Below are positions 58,972 through 64,000 of a DNA stretch of 64,000 nucleotides, in pieces. Numbering within the stretch: the first letter of the stretch is position 1; every line of letters begins with the position of its first letter. Both the position numbers and the translations under genes were made by a program. The notes under the pieces were generated by a model. The model was not told the origin of the DNA. It searched no databases and saw only the letters and a list, made by a program, of their open reading frames with translations. Source of the stretch: an uncultured Ezakiella sp. (GTDB lineage Bacteria; Bacillota; Clostridia; Tissierellales; Peptoniphilaceae); the NCBI RefSeq assembly GCF_943913045.1, contig NZ_CALTVH010000001.1, positions 62,001 to 126,000 of the forward strand, given 5' to 3'.

Positions 58972-59621
58972 GAATTGCACCAAGTGTCCTTAGTTGTGAC
59001 TTTCTTAATTTAGGTCATGATATTGAAATGATGATGGATTCAGGAATAGATATCTTGCATATGGATATAATGGATGGAATGTATGTACCAAACATTAGCT
59101 ATGGACCGATGATCCTTAAACAAATTAAGGATAAATATGATATTGCTCTTGACACTCACCTTATGATAATGGAGCCAAATAGATATTTTGAAGTCTTTAA
59201 GAATACGGGTACTGAATTTTTAACAATTCATGCTGAGTCCTCTACTCACTTGGAGAGAGACGTAAATAAGATAAAAGAACTTGGTATGAAGGCGGGTGTT
59301 GCTTTAAATCCAGGAAGCTCTCCTGAATTAATTAGATATGTACTAGATGTTGTCGATATGGTTTTGGTTATGAGCGTGAATCCTGGTTTTGGTGGGCAAA
59401 AATTTATTCCTAGCGCTTTGGCAAAGATAAAAGAGATAAGACAAATGCTAGATTCAGTTGGATCAGAGGCTATTATTGAAGTAGACGGTGGTATTATCTC
59501 TTCTAATGTAATTGATGTTGCTAAAGCAGGTGCAGATATGGTTGTGAGCGGCTCTGGATTGCTAAAAGGAGATTTTGAAAGCAATCTAAATGAATTTAAA
59601 GATAAGTTATGCAAGCTTTAA
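58965..59621 (+). CDS. rpe: Ribulose-phosphate 3-epimerase
   Basis: Rpe interconverts ribulose- and xylulose-5-phosphate. The 218-residue TIM-barrel protein has IAPSVLSCDFLNLG, DILHMDIMDGMYVPNISYG, LDTHLMIMEPNRY, VLVMSVNPGFGGQKFIPS and IEVDGGIISSNV, the metal- and phosphate-binding loops of the family. GGAGGT at 58952-58957 supports ATG 58965 inside rsgA. It overlaps thiN by 13 bases. Confidence 0.97.
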   Translation: MVRIAPSVLSCDFLNLGHDIEMMMDSGIDILHMDIMDGMYVPNISYGPMILKQIKDKYDIALDTHLMIMEPNRYFEVFKNTGTEFLTIHAESSTHLERDVNKIKELGMKAGVALNPGSSPELIRYVLDVVDMVLVMSVNPGFGGQKFIPSALAKIKEIRQMLDSVGSEAIIEVDGGIISSNVIDVAKAGADMVVSGSGLLKGDFESNLNEFKDKLCKL

Positions 59622-60283
59622 TTGTTGGAGCAATGCTTAAGGATTATAATTATCTTTTAAAAATTTATGATAAATATGATTTCAAAATAGCAGTTGATAG
59701 AGGAGCGGAAGCTTTTTATAAAACAAAGTTAATGCCAGATTTAATACTTGGAGACTTTGATTCAATTAATCAATCTATATTACATGAATACGAATTGTCT
59801 GGTGTATCTTTTAAAAAATATAATATTGACAAAGATAAATCTGACTTGGAGCTTGCAATAGAATCGGCAAAAGAGTTTGATAGGATTGACTTCTCTGGAG
59901 TTCTTGGTGGCAAACTATCCCACGAGCTATTTAACGTAAACTTATTGGTTAATCTTAAAAGACAGGGGTATAAGGTTTCCATCAGGGAACCCAATACCAG
60001 AGTTGAATTTTTAAAAGATGGCGATATTTTAAAAATTCCAAAGGGGCTCAGGGTTAGTATTGTTCCAAGTGAAGATTTGAAAAGCAAAATAAGTCTTAAA
60101 GGTTTTAAATGGAATTTAAATAAGGCTCCTGTATCTAAATACAGCAGCCTGACACTAAGTAATGAAACAATAGATTATGGATATATAAAAGTTTATGGTG
60201 ATGTAATAATGACTATAATAGAGCCTTTGGAAAAGAAAACTAGGCAAGAAAAAAGAGCCTATAGCTCTCTTCAAATTTCTTAA
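59609..60283 (+). CDS. thiN: Thiamine diphosphokinase
   Basis: ThiN makes thiamine diphosphate from thiamine. The 224-residue protein has VDRGAEAFYKTKLMPDLILGDFDSI (split across two close motifs, positions about 30-53), YNIDKDKSDLELAIE and SGVLGGKLSHELFNVNLL. Its C-terminal beta domain is less conserved. The last residues (KKTRQEKRAYSSLQIS) are encoded by bases that also form a terminator for the opposite strand. The stop overlaps the rpmB stop by 4 bases, tail to tail. Confidence 0.9.
   Translation: MQALIVGAMLKDYNYLLKIYDKYDFKIAVDRGAEAFYKTKLMPDLILGDFDSINQSILHEYELSGVSFKKYNIDKDKSDLELAIESAKEFDRIDFSGVLGGKLSHELFNVNLLVNLKRQGYKVSIREPNTRVEFLKDGDILKIPKGLRVSIVPSEDLKSKISLKGFKWNLNKAPVSKYSSLTLSNETIDYGYIKVYGDVIMTIIEPLEKKTRQEKRAYSSLQIS
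60249..60268 (-). terminator. Terminator of rpmB embedded in the thiN coding sequence
   Basis: Read on the minus strand, AGAGC (60268-60264) and GCTCT (60258-60254) pair around TATAG and are followed by a T run (plus-strand A residues 60249-60253). It begins 12 bases after the rpmB stop and lies within the last codons of thiN. Confidence 0.75.
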
Positions 60284-60459
60284 AATTCAGCTTTTCCTAA
60301 GCAACTTGTGCATACTTTAATTCTCTTAGCTGTTCCGTCTTCTACGACGCGAATTCTTCTAAGATTAGGAGCCCAAGATCTACGAGAGTTTCTTTTGGAG
60401 TGGCTTACTTTGTTACCAAATTCTTTGCCTTTTCCACATACATCACATACTCTTGCCAT
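60280..60459 (-). CDS. rpmB: 50S ribosomal protein L28
   Basis: The 59-residue protein on the minus strand reads MARVCDVCGKGKEFGNKVSH at its start and continues with SKRNSRRSWAPNLRRIRV, the L28 core. Two CxxC pairs (C5/C8 and C50/C53) mark the zinc-binding form of L28. AGGAGGTG (60473-60466 region) precedes the start. It is encoded opposite to its neighbours in the rsgA-rpe-thiN / asp23-fakA cluster, as in many Firmicutes. Confidence 0.95.
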   Translation of the reverse strand: MARVCDVCGKGKEFGNKVSHSKRNSRRSWAPNLRRIRVVEDGTAKRIKVCTSCLGKAEF

Positions 60460-60488
60460 AATTACACCTCCTCTTATTTAACATATAT

Positions 60489-60517
60489 ATTCTACAATAT
60501 ATTTTTCTAAAAATCAA
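60489..60517 (-). promoter_or_regulatory. Promoter of rpmB
   Basis: On the minus strand TTGATT (60517-60512), a 17-base spacer and TAGAAT (60494-60489) match consensus at most positions. It is divergent from the promoter of the Asp23-like gene, and only 17 bases separate the two -35 elements. Confidence 0.7.
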
Positions 60518-60534
60518 GCCATATTTGTAATAAC

Positions 60535-60563
60535 TTGAATAATATATTAAAATATTATAAAAT
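60535..60563 (+). promoter_or_regulatory. Promoter of the asp23-fakA-recG operon
   Basis: TTGAAT (60535-60540), a 17-base spacer and TAAAAT (60558-60563) form a reasonable promoter, followed by AAAGGAG before the gene. Confidence 0.6.
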
Positions 60564-60596
60564 AGAGGAGAAGAATATCAAATAAAGGAGTCTATT

Positions 60597-60953
60597 ATGA
60601 GTGCAAAAATAATTACCGATTATGGAAAAATTACTATTTCTGACAACGCAGTTGCGATTATTGCTGGTATTTCTGCAATGGAGACATACGGAGTTGTTGG
60701 AATGGCTGCTAAAAATGCAACAGATGGAATTTTTGAGCTATTAAGCTTTAAGAATCTTTCTAAGGGCATAAAAGTAACGTCAGAAGAAACGTTTGTAAAT
60801 ATAGATATTCATATCATTATACAATATGGGATAAATATCGCAGTTGTATCTGAAAATCTTATTGAAAAAGTGAGATTTAATGTTGAAAAGCAAACAGGTT
60901 TAGAAGTTAGGGATGTAAACTTATTTGTTCAGGGAATAAGAACGAACAAATAG
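60597..60953 (+). CDS. Asp23/Gls24 family envelope-associated protein (YloU-like)
   Basis: The 118-residue protein has the family fold with GKITISDNAVAIIAGISAM, TYGVVGMAAKN and a C-terminal FNVEKQTGLEVRDVNLFVQGI. Members such as B. subtilis YloU are small, acidic, membrane-associated proteins; their function is not well defined. It sits directly before the fatty acid kinase gene, the usual order, with 8 bases between them. Start supported by AAAGGAG at 60584-60590. Confidence 0.92.
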   Translation: MSAKIITDYGKITISDNAVAIIAGISAMETYGVVGMAAKNATDGIFELLSFKNLSKGIKVTSEETFVNIDIHIIIQYGINIAVVSENLIEKVRFNVEKQTGLEVRDVNLFVQGIRTNK

Positions 60954-60961
60954 GAGGTATT

Positions 60962-62590
60962 ATGAAGTATATAGATGCAAATATGTTTAAAAATGGCATT
61001 AAGAATGCGGTTGCTAATCTAGATGTAAATAAAGACTTGGTTAATGCTCTTAATGTTTTTCCAGTACCGGATGGAGATACTGGCATTAATATGTTTTTGA
61101 CTATAAAATCTGCAAGTGAACATGCATTATCTGAAAGTGGTGATAGCTGTGCTGATATTGCAAAAGCATTAAGCAAGGGTGCACTTATGGGAGCACGTGG
61201 AAACTCAGGGGTAATTTTATCTCAAATTTTACGTGGTTTTTCACAAGGAATTGCTGATAATAAAACTATAGATGTTATCACTATGAGTCATGCTTTCACA
61301 AGCGCAAAAGAAGTTGCTTATAAGGCTGTAATGAAACCAACAGAAGGTACAATTTTAACTGTAATAAGAGAAATAGCAGAATATGCTGAAAAATCTCACA
61401 GAAAATTTGAGGATACAGTTGATTTTTTTAAAGCTTGCCTTGATGTGGGACAAAAATCTTTAGATAACACACCTAATTTATTGCCAGTATTAAAAGAGGC
61501 TGGTGTAGTTGACTCAGGTGGAAAAGGTTTAATGGTCATACTGGAAGGTTTCTATTTTGGGTTTATAGGAAAAGAAATTGATTATGAAATCGCTGCCCCA
61601 GTTATTGAGCCTTCAATAAATTTAGAATTTGATGAAAGCATTAAATATGGGTATTGTACTGAGTTTATGATTCATACAGATTTTGATAATCTTGATTTAT
61701 TAAAAAACAGACTTTTAGAATTTGGTGATTCTCTAGTCTGTGTAAAAAATGACGATATTATAAAAATTCACGTTCATACAAATCATCCAGGTAAGGCATT
61801 TGAAATTGGTCTTGAATATGGTTATATTACAGGTGTTAAAGCTGATAATATGAGACTTCAAAATGCAGAGGTAAGAGCTAGACATGATGATCATATCAAA
61901 GAAGAAATGATCAATCCTGGTGATTTAGAACACAAGGAAAATGCCTTTATAGCTGTTGCTGCAGGCGAAGGAATTAAAACTTTATTCTTAGATCTTGGGG
62001 CTGATAAAGTTGTTTTAGGTGGACAAACAATGAATCCAAGTGTTGAGGATTTTATCAAAGCCGTTGATAGTTTAAATGCAGATAATATATTTATATTGCC
62101 TAATAACTCCAATATAATTTTAACTGCAGAAAATGTTTGTGATGTATCTGATAAAAACATTATTGTCATACCGACAAGGACAATTCCACAAGGTATACAA
62201 GCACTTATTAATTATGATGACAGCCTAGATTTAAATACTGTAACTGAAGAAATGACGAAGTCATTGGAAGAAGTTAAAAGTGGAGCAATAACTTATGCTG
62301 TAAGGGATACAGTTATTGATGGAAGAGATATCAAAAAAGGTGATTATATGGCTATAATAGAAAAGGATATTGTGGCTAGTGATAGTGATAGATATGACGT
62401 TTTAAAGCAAGCAATTGACTCAGTTGTTGATGAAGATACATCTATAGTAACTTTATTTGCAGGAGAAGAAATTGATGATGCGACTTTAGAAGAAGATGTT
62501 GCGAATCTTTCAGAGGCTTATCCTGATTTAGATATTGAATCTGCAAGGGGAGACCAACCAGTATATTATTATTTGTTGAGTATTGAATAA
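60962..62590 (+). CDS. fakA: Fatty acid kinase FakA (DAK2-domain, YloV-like)
   Basis: FakA phosphorylates fatty acids presented by a FakB (DegV) protein. The 542-residue protein has the DhaL-like nucleotide-binding domain (1-200) with VFPVPDGDTGINMFLTI, GARGNSGVILSQILRGF and KPTEGTILTVIRE, a middle domain with the histidine-containing IIKIHVHTNHPGKAFEIG, and a C-terminal domain (about 320-542). Length is standard. recG starts on its stop codon (TAATG). No fakB gene is present in the window. Confidence 0.93.
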   Translation: MKYIDANMFKNGIKNAVANLDVNKDLVNALNVFPVPDGDTGINMFLTIKSASEHALSESGDSCADIAKALSKGALMGARGNSGVILSQILRGFSQGIADNKTIDVITMSHAFTSAKEVAYKAVMKPTEGTILTVIREIAEYAEKSHRKFEDTVDFFKACLDVGQKSLDNTPNLLPVLKEAGVVDSGGKGLMVILEGFYFGFIGKEIDYEIAAPVIEPSINLEFDESIKYGYCTEFMIHTDFDNLDLLKNRLLEFGDSLVCVKNDDIIKIHVHTNHPGKAFEIGLEYGYITGVKADNMRLQNAEVRARHDDHIKEEMINPGDLEHKENAFIAVAAGEGIKTLFLDLGADKVVLGGQTMNPSVEDFIKAVDSLNADNIFILPNNSNIILTAENVCDVSDKNIIVIPTRTIPQGIQALINYDDSLDLNTVTEEMTKSLEEVKSGAITYAVRDTVIDGRDIKKGDYMAIIEKDIVASDSDRYDVLKQAIDSVVDEDTSIVTLFAGEEIDDATLEEDVANLSEAYPDLDIESARGDQPVYYYLLSIE

Positions 62591-64000
62591 TGAGCTTTGG
62601 GAGCATAAAGGGACTTGGGCCTAAACGTATTAAGTTACTTGAGAAATTGAATATTAATAACTTAAATGACCTTGTCTTTTATGTTCCTAATTATTATGAG
62701 GACAGAAAAACTGTACTTAATTTGGATCAAGTAAGAGACGGCGAAAACGCTCTGATTCATGTAAAAATAACACGAAGAGAGCCAATCAAACGTATCAACA
62801 ATAAAATGACTATTGTAAATTTTGTTGGAAGTGATGGTTATAAAGTTATTAATATTTCTTTTTTTAACCAATACTGGGCTAAAAATAATTTTAAAATTGG
62901 AGAATGGTATTATCTGTATGGAAGGATAAAAACTTTTAAATCAGAAATTACGATGAGTTCTCCAATTTTTTCTTCAAAAATTGATGAGAATATCGGATCT
63001 ATTGTACCAGTATATCCGCTTACCAAAGATCTAACCAACAAGGTTTTAAGATCATATATTTCTCAAGCCTTAGATCAGTGGCGAGAGTTTGAGCTCATTC
63101 CTAAATCACTTAGGGATACTCACAATATTCCACCAATGAAAACATTACTTAAAATGATTCATTTTCCAGAATCGATGGATGAAGCTAACAAGGCACTGTC
63201 ATTGATGGCTTATGTTGAAGCTTTTTCAATTTTAATTTCAACATCAGATGGGAATAAATTATTTAAAAATACTCCTGGTATTAGTTTAAAAGATACTAAG
63301 GAGGAAAGAGACTTTTTAAGATTTTTACCTTTTAAACTTACGGATGGTCAAAAATCTTGCCTTGTAGAAATTAAAGAAGATTTAGAATCAGGCGTTAAAA
63401 TGTCAAGATTACTTCAAGGCGATGTTGGAAGTGGTAAGACAGTTGTGGCTCAATATGCAATTGTAAAGACAGTAGCGTCTGGTTATCAAGCTGCATTTAT
63501 GGCTCCAACAGCAATTCTTGCTGAGCAAAATTATGTAAAATTAAAATCTTTAACTGAAAGATTTGGATTTAATGTAGTCCTTCTAACATCAAAGATAAAG
63601 AAGTCAGAGAGAGAAGAAATATTATCAGAACTTGAAGCAGGAAATATAGATGTTATTGTTGGGACACACTCTTTGCTTAATGATGATGTGAAATTTAAAA
63701 ATATTGGATTTGTTGCTATTGACGAACAACATCGTTTTGGTGTTATGCAAAGAAGAACCTTGGCAGAGAAGACTGCAGGTATAAATTTACTTTTAATGAG
63801 TGCAACTCCTATCCCTAGAAGCCTTGCTCTTATTTTGTATGGCGAGATGGAGATTAGTGAAATACGAACCATGCCTGAGGGTAGACAGAAAATAGAAACA
63901 TACGCTTTAAATGAAAGCCAAATACCCTCTGTTTATGAATTTGTATTAAATGAAATAAAAAAAGGTAGACAGGCATATTTTGTTTGTCCACTTATAGAAG
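62590..64000 (+). CDS. recG: ATP-dependent DNA helicase RecG, 3' partial
   Basis: RecG reverses stalled forks and branch-migrates Holliday junctions. The reading frame is open to the end of the window, giving about 470 of an expected 680 residues. It opens with the wedge domain entry SIKGLGPKRIKLLEKLNI and LVFYVPNYYEDR, then Walker A LLQGDVGSGKTVVA near residues 275-288, MAPTAILAEQNYV and the DEQHRFG box AIDEQHRFGVMQRR, with LLMSATPIPRSLAL following. The ATG overlaps the fakA stop. The second helicase lobe lies outside the window. Confidence 0.96.
   Translation, partial: MSFGSIKGLGPKRIKLLEKLNINNLNDLVFYVPNYYEDRKTVLNLDQVRDGENALIHVKITRREPIKRINNKMTIVNFVGSDGYKVINISFFNQYWAKNNFKIGEWYYLYGRIKTFKSEITMSSPIFSSKIDENIGSIVPVYPLTKDLTNKVLRSYISQALDQWREFELIPKSLRDTHNIPPMKTLLKMIHFPESMDEANKALSLMAYVEAFSILISTSDGNKLFKNTPGISLKDTKEERDFLRFLPFKLTDGQKSCLVEIKEDLESGVKMSRLLQGDVGSGKTVVAQYAIVKTVASGYQAAFMAPTAILAEQNYVKLKSLTERFGFNVVLLTSKIKKSEREEILSELEAGNIDVIVGTHSLLNDDVKFKNIGFVAIDEQHRFGVMQRRTLAEKTAGINLLLMSATPIPRSLALILYGEMEISEIRTMPEGRQKIETYALNESQIPSVYEFVLNEIKKGRQAYFVCPLIE

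Noticed and set aside
1..64000. CRISPR arrays, insertion sequences, phage or tRNA/rRNA genes
   Set aside because: No regularly spaced repeats, transposase motifs, integrase genes, tRNA-like cloverleafs or rRNA sequences were seen when reading both strands.

Overview
The window is a chromosomal segment of an AT-rich, Gram-positive anaerobe of the Firmicutes. The evidence is PolC next to PolA, a NusB-type RsmB, the Asp23/FakA/RecG cluster, a PASTA-domain Ser/Thr kinase, RqcH, an Rnf complex in the clostridial order C-D-G-E-A-B, AGGAGG ribosome binding sites, TRTGn-TATAAT promoters and heavy AGA/ATA codon use. A Tissierellia / Peptoniphilaceae-like anaerobe is my best guess, but no rRNA is present to confirm it. 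No tRNA, rRNA, insertion sequence, phage or CRISPR array was found. Coding density is very high and no gap without a gene exceeds 300 bases.

Layout. 1-3989: comM (5' end outside the window), dprA and topA. 4013-6176: an accessory island with a two-component system and two small membrane proteins (79 and 33 aa), placed between topA and rpsB. 6213-9114: rpsB-tsf-pyrH-frr with a promoter and a structured leader. 9161-16884: uppS-cdsA-rseP-ispG-polC, without the dxr gene often found between cdsA and rseP. 16897-23378: a secreted phosphodiester glycosidase-like protein, then polA-coaE-transglycosylase-peptide-binding lipoprotein. 23377-29155: the Rnf operon, with a Rex- or Crp/Fnr-like palindrome upstream, then a flavodoxin. 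29192-31217: a UmuC-like Y-family polymerase with a YolD-like partner. 31237-35687 (minus): a three-gene ABC system with a large CARDB/NEW3-like surface protein. 35738-39221: a TGS-domain nucleoside kinase facing a UvrD-type helicase. 39273-45523: MBL hydrolase, hemZ-like, aspS, tcdA, rseC-like and glyA. 45562-47286 (minus): rqcH. 47353-60283: the housekeeping run gmk-rpoZ-coaBC-priA-def-fmt-rsmB-rlmN-stp-prkC-rsgA-rpe-thiN. 60280-64000: rpmB (minus), the asp23-like gene, fakA and recG (3' end outside the window).

Working together. Most genes serve translation (rpsB, tsf, frr, aspS, def, fmt, rsmB, rlmN, rsgA, rpmB, rqcH), replication and repair (polC, polA, priA, recG, topA, dprA, the Y-family polymerase and the UvrD helicase) and envelope lipid or wall precursors (uppS, cdsA, ispG). 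Rnf and flavodoxin form an anaerobic electron-transfer unit. The least ordinary parts are the two-component island with its small membrane proteins, the ABC/CARDB system whose two membrane proteins both carry Met/Gly-rich segments outside the membrane, and several candidate regulatory sites (rpsB leader, rnf palindrome, repeats at the Y-family polymerase promoter). I did not find a clearly new multi-gene system; the two-component island and the ABC/CARDB operon are the best candidates for new biology.
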